Origin: an uncultured Alphaproteobacteria bacterium
Lineage (GTDB): Bacteria; Pseudomonadota; Alphaproteobacteria; Rickettsiales; UBA1997
NCBI GenBank assembly: GCA_949288805.1
Contig: CASELL010000012.1
Span: forward strand, 1-55,310
DNA: 55,310 nt
Direction: 5' to 3'
Each line of letters opens with the position of its first letter. The stretch's first letter is position 1. Below are positions 26,833 through 35,899 of the stretch, one piece after another. The translations under genes and the position numbers were made by a program. The notes below the pieces were generated by a model. That model was not told the DNA's origin. It did no database searches and saw nothing but the letters and a program-made list of their open reading frames with translations.

Positions 26833-28281
26833 ATGCCTGAAAAACAAAACTTTGAATTTGGTGTTGAAACTAAAAAAATATTACAATTAATGATACATTC
26901 TCTGTATACTAATAAAGATATAGTTGTTAGAGAATTGATATCTAATTCTTCTGATGCTTGTGATAAAATGAGATATCAAGCAAATTTACAGCCTGATATT
27001 TTAGGAGATGATACAGAATTAAAAATTAAAATTGAAATAAATGAAGAGAAAAAAATCTTATCTATTAGAGATAATGGAATAGGAATGAATAGGGACGATT
27101 TAATAAATCAACTTGGTGTTATTGCTAAATCTGGTACTCAAGCATTTATTGAAGAAATGTCAAAAGATAAAAAGAAAGATGCTATTGAATTAATAGGTCA
27201 ATTTGGTGTTGGTTTTTATTCTTCTTTTATGATTGCTAATAAAGTACAAGTAATATCTAAAAAATATGATAGTGAAAATGCTTTTATTTGGGAATCTTGT
27301 GGTGAAGGTGAATTTAATGTAAAAAAATATAATGAAGATTTTACAAGAGGTACAAAAGTAATTTTGTATTTAAAAGAAGACGAAGAAGATTTTGTTGATA
27401 GATTTCATATTAGACATATAGTAAAATCTTATTCTGATCATATAGTTTTTCCTATACAATTAAAAATGGGAACAACTGATGATAGTGTTGAAGTTTTAAA
27501 TACAGGTACTGCGCTTTGGACAAGAGATAAAAATACAATTACAAAAGAACAATATAATGATTTTTATAAATATATAGTTCATATGCCAGGGGAACCTTGG
27601 ATGGTTTTACACAATAAAGTAGAAGGTAATATTGAATTTACTAGTTTATTATTTATTCCTGATAGAAAAACATATGATTTATTTAATCCGGAAATGAATA
27701 CAAGAGTAAAATTATATATTAAAAAAGTATTTATTACAGAAGATGCTAACATGGTACAATTATTGCCTAGATATTTAAGATTTATACAAGGTGTTGTTGA
27801 TAGTCAAGATTTACCTTTAAATATTAGTAGAGAAACTTTACAATATAATAGTATGGTGGAAAAAATTAAAAAAGCTCTTGTAAAAAAAATATTTAGTGAA
27901 TTGGAAAAGAAAGATGAAAAAGAACCAGAAGAATATTTGAAATTTTGGAACAATTTTGGTGCAGTAATTAAAGAAGGACTTTGTGAACAAACTACTAATG
28001 CTGATGATTTGCTTAATATTTGTAAGTTTTATACAAGTAAACATAAAGACAAACCTATTAGTTTGAAAACTTATATTGATGGCATGAAACCAGATCAAAA
28101 AGAAATATACTACATTGTTGGTACTGATATAAATAATATTGATAATAGTCCACAAATGGAAGGTTTTAAAGATAGAGATATAGAAGTTGTTTATTTATTT
28201 GATACTGTTGATGATTTTTGGGTAACAGTTACTAATAAATATAAAGATTATAAATTAAGATCTATTACACTTAAATGGTGA
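26833..28281 (+). CDS. htpG: chaperone HtpG (Hsp90), N-terminal and middle domains, frameshifted
   Basis: These 482 residues hold the ATPase domain with NSSDACDKMRY, DNGIGMNRDDL, and GQFGVGFYSSFM, then the middle domain with LPLNISRETLQ. The frame then meets TGA after TLKW at 28279-28281. One base earlier in phase, the sequence continues as LNGENQ and on to the C-terminal dimerisation domain (28273-28756). A single +1 shift near CTT AAA (28270-28275) joins both parts into about 640 residues, the normal HtpG size. As written, the product lacks the dimerisation domain. Reading TGA as an amino acid does not help because a TAG follows within ten codons. Confidence 0.93.
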   Translation: MPEKQNFEFGVETKKILQLMIHSLYTNKDIVVRELISNSSDACDKMRYQANLQPDILGDDTELKIKIEINEEKKILSIRDNGIGMNRDDLINQLGVIAKSGTQAFIEEMSKDKKKDAIELIGQFGVGFYSSFMIANKVQVISKKYDSENAFIWESCGEGEFNVKKYNEDFTRGTKVILYLKEDEEDFVDRFHIRHIVKSYSDHIVFPIQLKMGTTDDSVEVLNTGTALWTRDKNTITKEQYNDFYKYIVHMPGEPWMVLHNKVEGNIEFTSLLFIPDRKTYDLFNPEMNTRVKLYIKKVFITEDANMVQLLPRYLRFIQGVVDSQDLPLNISRETLQYNSMVEKIKKALVKKIFSELEKKDEKEPEEYLKFWNNFGAVIKEGLCEQTTNADDLLNICKFYTSKHKDKPISLKTYIDGMKPDQKEIYYIVGTDINNIDNSPQMEGFKDRDIEVVYLFDTVDDFWVTVTNKYKDYKLRSITLKW

Positions 28282-28756
28282 AAATCAAAACAAAGAAAAA
28301 AGCGACATAGAATTTGAAGATGAAAAAGCAGAAAGAGAAGAAAGAGAAAAAATTGAAAATGAAAAAATGAAAGTTGTTAGTCAATATGATGGTTTAATTA
28401 AATTAGTTAAAGAAATATTAAAAGATTGTAATATAAAAGATGTAAAATTATCTAAAAAATTAACTACAAGCCCTGTATGTCTTGTTGCTGATGAAATGGC
28501 AATGGACATCAAACTTGAAAGATTTTTATTAGAACAAAAACAAATAATGGCTCCATTACCTAAAATATTAGAAATTAATCCTAATCATAAATTATGGCAA
28601 TTAGTTCAAAGTAATATTGAAAATAAAGATAAATTTGAAGAAAATAAAGAAATTATTTTAACTTTATTTGATGAAGCCTGTATTATGGAAGGCGAGCCTG
28701 TAAAAAATCCATCAGATTTTGCTAAAAGATTAAATAAATTATTAGAGTTTAAGTAA
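28273..28756 (+). pseudogene. htpG: HtpG C-terminal dimerisation domain in the +1 frame
   Basis: This frame continues htpG directly after the shift: an acidic linker rich in Glu/Lys, then VVSQYDGLIKLVKEILKDC, KKLTTSPVCLVADEMAMD and LEINPNHKLWQLV, the C-terminal HtpG pattern. The first ATG inside it is at 28367, but no ribosome site is evident, so separate translation is unlikely. It is intact up to its stop, which suggests that the shift is recent, a sequencing error or tolerated recoding. Confidence 0.85.
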
Positions 28757-28764
28757 ACTCTAAT
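28741..28764. terminator. hairpin between convergent htpG and the 28779 gene
   Basis: ATTAGAGTTT (28741-28750), a 4-base loop and the exact complement AAACTCTAAT (28755-28764) form a 10-bp stem that includes the htpG stop codon. It lies between two convergent genes and may act in both directions; T-tracts on either side are short. Confidence 0.5.
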
Positions 28765-28778
28765 AATTTATAATAAGA

Positions 28779-29603
28779 TTAATAAGGGCGTTCTCTAATA
28801 GTCCTATTAACAAGCGCCACTTGTTCTCTAGCAAGTTCATCTCTACACTCAATAAAGCGCTTAAGCTTTGCGGCCTTAAATATAGACGAACAAACAATAT
28901 TGGCACAATGACTATCCTTTTCTATAATCTTAGCAATAAAATTAGCCTTATCTTTGTGTTTTATTTCCTCATTTTTTAGAGCTCCAGAAACTAATGATAC
29001 AGGATCAGTAATTCGCATATTGGAAGGATGTTTTCCTAAATATCCTGAAATAACCGAAATACACACGCCAACAACATCATAAAAATTTTTTTCTATCTCT
29101 GCTTTTTTTGTATCATCACAGGGATTTTTATCAAAAAATTTTTCTTTCAAAAAACTAACAAGCCCAGAAATAGCATCATCTTTAAACGATCTAGCGTTTT
29201 TGGTATATTCTTGTTGTTCTTTAAAGGCCAATAAGCGGTTCTTGTTGTTAAGCTCTTCGTTTAATTCTCGCGGAGTTTTGGATATTAGTGACGCAAGATA
29301 TAAATGAGGTAGTGATGTTGCGTCTAAAAAAATATGTTCATTGGCCGGAAGTATCATTTTTTGCATAATACTCTCAATACATCTGCGTTTTATATTTGGT
29401 AACTTATATAAACAAAACAAAGTACGTAGATGCTCTTTTGTTTTATGACAAAGTTCTTCGGGATCTACATTATATGCAGTTGGAAAAGTAGTAAGTATTA
29501 TTCCTTTGGTTAATATACCACAAGACTTTGAAGCCGATACAGTACCATCCGGCGTTAAAGCTACGATAGCACCGGCATTGCGCAACCTTTTTCTTTCACT
29601 CAT
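28779..29603 (-). CDS. unrecognised protein with atypical, higher GC content
   Basis: I do not recognise this 274-residue protein. It is soluble, with no signal peptide or membrane segment. It starts MSERKRLRNAGAIVAL and contains many helices and seven or more Cys residues (for example CGIL, CHKT, FCLY, RRCIES). Its codon use differs sharply from the neighbours: Ala, Arg and Leu codons ending in G or C are common and GC is near 40%, against about 20-25% around it. A clear AGGAG ribosome site lies 5 bases before the ATG. Recent acquisition or different codon selection is inferred. Confidence 0.8.
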   Translation of the reverse strand: MSERKRLRNAGAIVALTPDGTVSASKSCGILTKGIILTTFPTAYNVDPEELCHKTKEHLRTLFCLYKLPNIKRRCIESIMQKMILPANEHIFLDATSLPHLYLASLISKTPRELNEELNNKNRLLAFKEQQEYTKNARSFKDDAISGLVSFLKEKFFDKNPCDDTKKAEIEKNFYDVVGVCISVISGYLGKHPSNMRITDPVSLVSGALKNEEIKHKDKANFIAKIIEKDSHCANIVCSSIFKAAKLKRFIECRDELAREQVALVNRTIRERPY

Positions 29604-29643
29604 ATTTTTCTCCTATGTGTTTAATAAAAAATAATAATAAAAA

Positions 29644-30159
29644 CTAAACAGTTCTCATAACACCACTATTTTTAGTAGCATTAGCAATATGTTCAGTTAA
29701 GGCTTTATATATCTCCCTACCGTGAGCTATATTTAAACCTTTTATATAAAGTGTTGGATCACTTAAATCCTGTGTTGTCAAAACAATTGTACAACCACCA
29801 GTAACTAATTCACCAGCACTTTGTTTCATTTCAATATCTACAATCCTCCATAATTCCAGATTTGAAATTTTTTTGGATAAAATACCCTTTTCAACAGTTA
29901 ATCTTTGATCTGTTAAAATGTATTTATTTGAAGATATTGTTAATTTTACTTTTAAGAATTTAATAATTCCTAAAAATACAAAAAATAAAGCAATATATGT
30001 ATATATCTTTGGATTTTTTACATACATTGCTAATTCAATTGGTTTTGGCATGTAATTAATAACCCCAGCAACTATAATAAAAAATAAAGAAACCATTAAT
30101 TGATTTTTCATACCACTATATTCTGGTCTAAAAACAAGATTTTCTAATTTTTTTTCCAT
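29644..30159 (-). CDS. bacterial PH domain (bPH2, YdbS-like) membrane protein
   Basis: This 171-residue protein has two membrane segments (about residues 22-38 and 50-68), followed by a bPH2 domain: YILTDQRLTVEKGILSKKISNLELWRIVDIEMKQS, then TTQDLSDPTLYIKGL. The 'Y.LT..R....G' and 'I.L..I.DI' spacing is characteristic. Function is unknown; such proteins are thought to scaffold at the membrane. It lies 9 bases after trcR and is probably cotranscribed with it. Confidence 0.75.
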   Translation of the reverse strand: MEKKLENLVFRPEYSGMKNQLMVSLFFIIVAGVINYMPKPIELAMYVKNPKIYTYIALFFVFLGIIKFLKVKLTISSNKYILTDQRLTVEKGILSKKISNLELWRIVDIEMKQSAGELVTGGCTIVLTTQDLSDPTLYIKGLNIAHGREIYKALTEHIANATKNSGVMRTV

Positions 30160-30168
30160 AAAAACTCC

Positions 30169-30699
30169 TTATTTGTTTTCTATTTTTTCAACAACAGCAT
30201 TAAATTGTGTTTGACTACATAAACCCAACATAACAGGATCTCTTGGCTTAATATCTTTAATGTTCCACCTTGTTTTATCTCTAATTGATTGGATCATTGG
30301 TGTAGTAGTATTTATTAATTCCCTAATTTGTTTATCTGTTATATTTGGATAAAATTTTAATAAATAAGCTATAGCATCAGGCTTATCTCCTCTTCTAGCA
30401 AAAGGAATATAAGTATTGTCTTTTCTACCCTTTTTTTTAACAACTATATCGTCAGCAACTAATTTTTTTAATTCTAATTTTTTTTTAGGATCTTTTTCAC
30501 AAGACTCTATCATTTCTCTAGTTAGTTGATTATTATCAATAGGATTAGATGGAGTAATTCCACCAGCAACATCTCCATCAGCCATTCCTTGTATTTCTAA
30601 TAAATGAATATCACAAAAATCAGATATTTGTTTAAAAGTTAAAGATGTATTTTCTATTAACCACATCGCAGTTGCTTTTTTCATTAAAGGAGTATTCAT
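30169..30699 (-). CDS. trcR: cell-cycle transcriptional regulator TrcR (DUF1013)
   Basis: This is an alphaproteobacterial hallmark protein. I chose the ATG at 30697-30699 because the family begins with a PLMPKATAVWLV-type segment, matched here by PLMKKATAMWLIENTSLTF; a longer frame upstream adds only hydrophobic codons. Then come IHLLEIQGMADGDVAGGI, YIPFARRGDKPDAIAYLL and the DKQIRELINTT helix-turn-helix region, ending in LCSQTQFNAVVEK. In Caulobacter-type cells it is a conserved cell-cycle-controlled regulator. About 176 residues, apparently intact. Confidence 0.92.
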   Translation of the reverse strand: MNTPLMKKATAMWLIENTSLTFKQISDFCDIHLLEIQGMADGDVAGGITPSNPIDNNQLTREMIESCEKDPKKKLELKKLVADDIVVKKKGRKDNTYIPFARRGDKPDAIAYLLKFYPNITDKQIRELINTTTPMIQSIRDKTRWNIKDIKPRDPVMLGLCSQTQFNAVVEKIENK

Positions 30700-30767
30700 A
30701 GTATTTTTTTTAATTAATAACATATAATAATATAATAATTGTAAATATAATTTAGTCAAGTAAAAAG

Positions 30768-31388
30768 TTACAAATTATCAAATAAATTTTTCTTTATATC
30801 ATCAAATGTTTTGTATGTATAACCTTGCCAACCTGCTTGTATGGCAGTATCTACATTCTTTTGTTTGTCATCTATTAACATAATTTTATTTTTTTCAATA
30901 CCTAATTCATTAGATATTTTATCAAAAAATCCAATATTACTTTTTAAGAAACCAACGTCATAAGAAGTAAACATTTTTATAAAATATTTTTTAAAATCTT
31001 CAACAAACCATAATCTTTCACCTTTTTCTGGTACTTGGTGTGTTCCTATATAAAGTTTATAACCTTTATTCTTTAGTTTTTCAACCTCTTCAAACATATA
31101 ATTTCTTGAAAAGGTATCGTTATTAATAAAATAATTTAATAATTGTAAATAACTAACTCTTGTTATATTGTTATTATCAACAAACTCTTTAAAATATTTC
31201 TCAACCCTATCATTACCTAACGATAATTCTTTCCACCTTTGAGCATTTTTGTGTAAATTTTCAATTAAATCTCTAGATATATTTAAATCATGTTCTATTT
31301 TATCAAGCCAATTGTGTTTATCTTCATATTCATGATCCAATAAAACACCATCAATATCAAAAACTATTGCCTCCAATTCTTTTTTCAT
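30768..31388 (-). CDS. HAD-superfamily hydrolase
   Basis: This 206-residue protein has the nucleophile motif VFDIDGVLLDHE (Asp residues about 11 and 13), motif II in KLYIGTHQV, a Lys region at KSNIGFFDKI and the metal-binding pair in IMLIDDKQKNVDTAIQAGWQ. It fits subfamily IA phosphatases (sugar phosphate, pyrophosphate or nucleotide phosphatases); the substrate cannot be read from the sequence. A GGAGG ribosome site lies just before the ATG. Confidence 0.88.
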   Translation of the reverse strand: MKKELEAIVFDIDGVLLDHEYEDKHNWLDKIEHDLNISRDLIENLHKNAQRWKELSLGNDRVEKYFKEFVDNNNITRVSYLQLLNYFINNDTFSRNYMFEEVEKLKNKGYKLYIGTHQVPEKGERLWFVEDFKKYFIKMFTSYDVGFLKSNIGFFDKISNELGIEKNKIMLIDDKQKNVDTAIQAGWQGYTYKTFDDIKKNLFDNL

Positions 31389-31601
31389 AAAACCTCCATT
31401 TAAAACAATAAAAAATCATTATAACATATAATTTTAAAAAGTCAATAAATTATTAAATATAAAAAACAATTTAAAATATACTTCCTAAGATAAAAATAAC
31501 AACCTATGATTGTAAAAAAAATAAAAAAATACATATTTTATATGTATATTTTTATATATTTAAAATTTAACAATTTTTTAATAATATATTATAGGTTGTA
31601 T

Positions 31602-31862
31602 ATGATAAATGAATTATTAATAATAAAAAAAAACAGAGAAGAAGCACTTTGGAAAGCTGTTATATTACAAGCTTTTATAGATATGAAAAATAATTCTAAA
31701 AAAAAATTAGCAAATACATTTAGAGTAAAAGCAACACTTTGGTTTAACTTAAAAAATAAAGATTTTATAACGGTTTGTCATTATGCAAATTTAGATCCAA
31801 AGTATGTTTGGGAAAAGGCTGAAATTATTAAAAACAACAATTATAATAAATATATATTATAA
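31602..31862 (+). CDS. small conserved protein, DUF6280-like
   Basis: The ATG at 31602 gives an 86-residue protein. The open frame reaches back to 31506, but that part is an Ile/Tyr-rich run that looks non-coding. The body REEALWKAVILQAFIDM, then ATLWF...DFITVCHYANLDPKYVWEKA matches a recalled small family (ALW.AV.LQA...W....DF..VC..A.LDP.YV) found in alphaproteobacteria and phages. The role is unknown. Family assignment is from memory of the pattern. Confidence 0.6.
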   Translation: MINELLIIKKNREEALWKAVILQAFIDMKNNSKKKLANTFRVKATLWFNLKNKDFITVCHYANLDPKYVWEKAEIIKNNNYNKYIL

Positions 31863-31914
31863 AAATAACTAAAAAGATATAATATTGTTGTTTTTTTAAA
31901 AAAATAATAATAAC

Positions 31915-31942
31915 TTGACGAAAATTGTTTATATATTATTAT
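31915..31942 (+). promoter_or_regulatory. promoter candidate for the LysR gene
   Basis: TTGACG (31915-31920), a 16-base spacer and TATTAT (31937-31942) lie 27 bases before the ATG at 31970. The -35 is one of the best in the window. Confidence 0.45.
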
Positions 31943-31969
31943 AATTGTATATAATTATTTTTTACAATT

Positions 31970-32911
31970 ATGAATATATCTAAATTTTATTATAAAAAAA
32001 GCAAAGTTCAGCAATTAAGGGGTTTTTGTGCCACAGTTAGAAATAATTGTTCTGTTAGAGAAGGAGCAAAGGAGTTAGGTATAGAAGAAAGTGCCGTATC
32101 AACACAAATTAGATATTTAGAGTTGGAATTGGGAGTAAAATTATTCGATAGAGTTCATGGAAGATTATATATAAATGATAACGGAAAAAAGGTTTATCAA
32201 AAAGCAACAAATATAGTTGCAGAAATAGATAATCTTTTTAATTCTTTTCTTTTAAAAGATGACTACAAATATAATAATATTTTAAGAATAGCAAGCTATG
32301 ATGCTGTACTGCTTAAAATTATACCTCTTTTATCAAATTATATTAAAGAAAATAATATAAATATAAAGTTATACAATATACCAAAAAACGAAGCAATTGT
32401 TGATCTTATAAAAAACAATTTAGACATAATTATTTATCCATTTGACTTCAATGAAGAAATAAGTACAGAATTAGAAAGTGTTGTTTTATCTAAATATAAC
32501 AGTTATTGGTGTTTATACAAGGGGCACCCATTGGAAAAGAAAAGCTATAAAAATATAACAAAAGAGGATATAATTAATTCAAATTTTGGTTTTATAAAAG
32601 AAAAAATAATGTTAAGTAGTTTTGAAAAATTCATATATGAATGTGGAACACAAGAACATAATTTTGAAATAATAAACGGAAGTGTTAAATTATTAAAAGA
32701 GGCTGTAAAAAATAAATTACTAATAACAATATTGTCAGATATATATATAAATGAAGAAGATAAGGAAACAATGATATTTAAGAATAGTTCTTCAATATTA
32801 CCAGACAGAACATATAATTTAGTAATCAACAAAAGACACAAAAACATAACCCTTGCATTTAGGGATTTTTTAATTAATAAAAAACCATTAGAGCTAGATG
32901 TTTTGAAATAA
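31970..32911 (+). CDS. LysR-family transcriptional regulator
   Basis: This 313-residue protein has an N-terminal winged helix-turn-helix (about residues 14-75) with the LysR pattern QQLRGFCATVRNNCSVREGAKELGIEESAVSTQIRYLELELGVKLFDR. A linker helix and an effector-binding domain (about 95-305) follow. The beginning of the effector domain is IL RIASYDAVLLKIIPLL, as in LysR proteins. LysR genes often regulate a divergent neighbour, but here the upstream neighbour points the same way, and the 3' neighbour is convergent. Target unknown. Confidence 0.9.
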   Translation: MNISKFYYKKSKVQQLRGFCATVRNNCSVREGAKELGIEESAVSTQIRYLELELGVKLFDRVHGRLYINDNGKKVYQKATNIVAEIDNLFNSFLLKDDYKYNNILRIASYDAVLLKIIPLLSNYIKENNINIKLYNIPKNEAIVDLIKNNLDIIIYPFDFNEEISTELESVVLSKYNSYWCLYKGHPLEKKSYKNITKEDIINSNFGFIKEKIMLSSFEKFIYECGTQEHNFEIINGSVKLLKEAVKNKLLITILSDIYINEEDKETMIFKNSSSILPDRTYNLVINKRHKNITLAFRDFLINKKPLELDVLK

Positions 32912-32914
32912 TAC

Positions 32915-33820
32915 TTATATAGTTATGGGTTTTATACTAACAAACTTTCTCTTATCTGCTCCTAAAAGAGTAGAATGTAGATAGTCTTGTATAACCTTAT
33001 TATTTTTTACTTTTTTCCCCTTAAATACTTGGGAAAAGTTATTTTCTCTACCATTGTAGTAAAACTCTATATCGTTATCATTAAGAGAAGAATGTTTTAT
33101 TGTTGCTGGTATGCTTTCATCAAATAAATATTTATAGCTTTGCTTTATAAATAAATCTTTATATTCTGGCGTTTCGTTTCTTCTAACTAACCTATCATAA
33201 AAAAACTCTGATTCTCTGGTATATGCTCTCTTAATTATAGAATCTTCTATAGAGCATACCTCTAATAAAGCATCTTCAACTTCTTTGTATCTAGGATGAT
33301 TAAGCCAATAATCATAACAAACATATTCAACAACTGGAGTATCTTTGTTTTCATCACATATTTTAGTTATATTATCTCCCAACACAACATTATTCATATC
33401 ACCATTATTAAAGATATTAAATATTGTTTTAGCGTTATTAAAAAACCACTCTCTCCCCTGTTGTCTTCCAACTAAATAAGATATTTTTTTAAATTCACTT
33501 CTAATGTCTTCTGGTATTAGGTGTTCTTTGTTTATTTTTTGTTTTTTGAAATATTCAGCGCAATATCTATAATACCAAATATGTCTATTTAAACTATCAC
33601 CAACATCAAATTGTAATCTATTCACTCTAAACTCAATACCACCTCTTAACCTTAATTTTTTGTTCTTTATTAAATTTTTTAGGCCAAGTAATATATTTTT
33701 TAAATTATCACCTTCATAATAGTCCTTTTCTAGACTTATTATTAGAGTTATGTTTATATCTCTTACTCCATTAAAATACACATCATACAAAACATTACTT
33801 AAGTTATTGTATTCAAACAT
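32915..33820 (-). CDS. unrecognised 301-residue protein
   Basis: I do not recognise this protein. The ATG at 33818-33820 is preferred; an upstream in-frame ATG at 33950-33952 would add 44 codons of Ile/Tyr/Phe-rich sequence resembling non-coding AT-rich DNA. Visible features are LRLRGGIEFRVNRLQFDVGDSLNRHIWYYR, a LVGRQQGREWFFNNAKTIF helix, and a C-terminal basic GKKVKNNKVIQ segment ending at KPITI. It has no membrane segment. It ends 3 bases from the LysR stop (convergent). Confidence 0.65.
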   Translation of the reverse strand: MFEYNNLSNVLYDVYFNGVRDINITLIISLEKDYYEGDNLKNILLGLKNLIKNKKLRLRGGIEFRVNRLQFDVGDSLNRHIWYYRYCAEYFKKQKINKEHLIPEDIRSEFKKISYLVGRQQGREWFFNNAKTIFNIFNNGDMNNVVLGDNITKICDENKDTPVVEYVCYDYWLNHPRYKEVEDALLEVCSIEDSIIKRAYTRESEFFYDRLVRRNETPEYKDLFIKQSYKYLFDESIPATIKHSSLNDNDIEFYYNGRENNFSQVFKGKKVKNNKVIQDYLHSTLLGADKRKFVSIKPITI

Positions 33821-33967
33821 ACAAAAATATATATTAATAAATCTAACTTGTATGCTAAAACTAATATAAAAAATAACAAATTTTTTATATTTTTGTAATA
33901 AAAAGAAACAATATATGTATATATAAATAGAATATATATTAAAACAATACAATTAATATTATTTTTA

Positions 33968-35497
33968 TTATTTTAATTTTAAAAATGTTGTTTCTTTAAA
34001 TATTAAAGCCTCTTCTATATGATTTTCTTTTATGTTTTCACTACCATCCAAATCAGCTATTGTTCTAGCTAATTTTATTATTTTATTATAACCTCTTAAT
34101 GATAAATTATAAAAATTTGTAGCTGTTCTTAAAATATTTTCACATTTATCATCAAGTTTCATAAATAAAGATATTTCATCATTATTGGCATAAGAGTTTA
34201 ACATTCTGGTGTTAGTTTTTGAATTACTATATCTTTCTAATTGTATTTGTCTTGCTCTATCAACTCTTTTCTTAACCTCAATTGAACTTTCATTAAAACT
34301 TGATTTTTGTTTTTCGGCGAATATATCAATTTTAGGTATATCAACAATCATATCAAATCTATCCATTATAGGACCGGATATTTTATTTTGATATTCCTGA
34401 GCACAAGTTGGAACTCTCTTACATTGTCTTTCGGTATCTCCATAATGTCCACATCTACAAGGATTCATTGCTCCTATTAATTGAAATTGAGCTGGATATG
34501 TAATATTTTGATTTGCTCTTGCTATGGAAACTTTACCTGTTTCTAATGGTTGCCTTAAAGAATCTAAAACTTGTCTTGAAAACTCTGGTATTTCGTCTAA
34601 AAACAGTATACCATTATGAGCTAAAGATATTTGACCAGGTTTTGGCTTACTACCACCACCAACCATAGCTACCATAGAACAAGAATGGTGCGGATCTAAA
34701 AATGGTCTTTTATTTATTAATTCTCCATTTAACAACCCACCTGCTATACTATTTATTACATTAATTTCCAATATTTCTTTTGGAGTTAAATCAGGCAATA
34801 TTCCTAATATTCTCTGTGCTAACATAGATTTACCAGTCCCTGGGGGACCTATCATTAGCATATGATGACCACCAGCAGCAGATATCTCTAAGGCTCTTTT
34901 ACCTTGTCTTTGTCCGTAAACATCTTTTAAATCAAGATAATTAATTTCTTGTATTTTTCTATTTAAAACAGGTTTTTCAATATCACATATACCATTTAAA
35001 TAATTTATTAATTCTAATAAATTATCTATTGCTATAACTTTCATATTTTCATCAGCCCATAATGCTTCTTTGGCACAAGCTTTTGGACATATAATTCCAT
35101 AATTTCTTTCATTAGCACCAATGGCGACTGGTAATATACCACTAACAGGATTTAATGTTCCATCTAATGATAATTCTCCAACAATTACAAAATTATCAAT
35201 GCTTTCTTGTTTTATTATACCCATTTCAACTAAAAGTCCAACTGCCATTGGTAAGTCTAAATAACTTCCTTCTTTATTTATATCAGCAGGACTTAAATTA
35301 ATTGTTAATCTTTTAGCTGGAAAACTTAATCCTATTGAATTAATACTTGCTCTAATTCTTTCTTTTGCTTCATTAACAGTTTTATCAGGCAATCCAACAA
35401 TATTAAAAGCAACTATACCCGAAGAAAGTTTTACTTCAACACTAATATCAATAACCTCTGTTCCACAAAAAGCAAATGTTTTTATTTTTGCTACCAT
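33968..35497 (-). CDS. YifB/ComM family Mg-chelatase-like AAA+ ATPase
   Basis: This 509-residue protein has an N-terminal Lon-protease-like domain (AFNIVGLPDKTVNEAKERIRA, NLSPADINKEGSYLDLPMA), then the AAA+ core with Walker A MIGPPGTGKSMLAQRI (about residue 215), the PHHSCSMVAMVGGG loop, Walker B HNGILFLDEIPEF, and the zinc-like CRCGHYGDTERQC segment. The C-terminal Mg_chelatase_C domain holds LSLRGYNKIIKLARTIADL. ComM is a branch-migration helicase that helps natural transformation. It follows the LptC-like gene by 5 bases. Confidence 0.95.
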   Translation of the reverse strand: MVAKIKTFAFCGTEVIDISVEVKLSSGIVAFNIVGLPDKTVNEAKERIRASINSIGLSFPAKRLTINLSPADINKEGSYLDLPMAVGLLVEMGIIKQESIDNFVIVGELSLDGTLNPVSGILPVAIGANERNYGIICPKACAKEALWADENMKVIAIDNLLELINYLNGICDIEKPVLNRKIQEINYLDLKDVYGQRQGKRALEISAAGGHHMLMIGPPGTGKSMLAQRILGILPDLTPKEILEINVINSIAGGLLNGELINKRPFLDPHHSCSMVAMVGGGSKPKPGQISLAHNGILFLDEIPEFSRQVLDSLRQPLETGKVSIARANQNITYPAQFQLIGAMNPCRCGHYGDTERQCKRVPTCAQEYQNKISGPIMDRFDMIVDIPKIDIFAEKQKSSFNESSIEVKKRVDRARQIQLERYSNSKTNTRMLNSYANNDEISLFMKLDDKCENILRTATNFYNLSLRGYNKIIKLARTIADLDGSENIKENHIEEALIFKETTFLKLK

Positions 35498-35502
35498 ATC
35501 CT

Positions 35503-35895
35503 TTATTTATTATTATAAAATAAAATATTTGGCCTATCTTTAAAAATAATTTTGTCATTTTCATAAATTACTTTTTTGGAAAAAGCCTCAAAAAAATCAT
35601 TTTTTATATTAACATTGTGTAATGTTATTTTGTTAAAATCTTCATTAATTAAACCGTCAGTAGAAACAATAAAAGTTAAATTATTGTCTTCATCATTAAA
35701 CTGTATTTCTGGATTTATAATTAATTCTGTATTTATTTTAATGTTATTCATATAAAGTTTATTTATTTTTACAATAAAAACTGTTTTAAAAAATAAATAC
35801 AATAAAAATATAAAAAAGACAATAAATAAATATCTTAAAAACAAAAAAAGATATTTAAAAAATACATTCTTTTTTATAATATGTTTATAATCCAT
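35503..35895 (-). CDS. small bitopic membrane protein, possibly LptC
   Basis: This 130-residue protein has one membrane segment (about residues 14-38) and an extracytoplasmic, beta-rich domain (INTELIINPEIQFND, LTFIVSTDGLINED, ITLHNVNIKNDFF). Topology, size and NP-x-hydrophobic pattern resemble a short LptC, the bitopic link between LptB2FG and LptA. The lpxB-lptA-lptB cluster lacks lptC, which supports this, but the identity is unproven. The ATG at 35893-35895 lies 5 bases after the tolB stop. Earlier ATGs would overlap tolB. Confidence 0.5.
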   Translation of the reverse strand: MDYKHIIKKNVFFKYLFLFLRYLFIVFFIFLLYLFFKTVFIVKINKLYMNNIKINTELIINPEIQFNDEDNNLTFIVSTDGLINEDFNKITLHNVNIKNDFFEAFSKKVIYENDKIIFKDRPNILFYNNK

Positions 35896-35899
35896 AATA

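Noticed and set aside
28279-28310. Recoding of TGA as an amino acid in htpG
   Set aside because: Reading through TGA gives only a few basic residues before a TAG; TGA also ends genes such as lptA and lptB normally, so the frame shift explains the data better.
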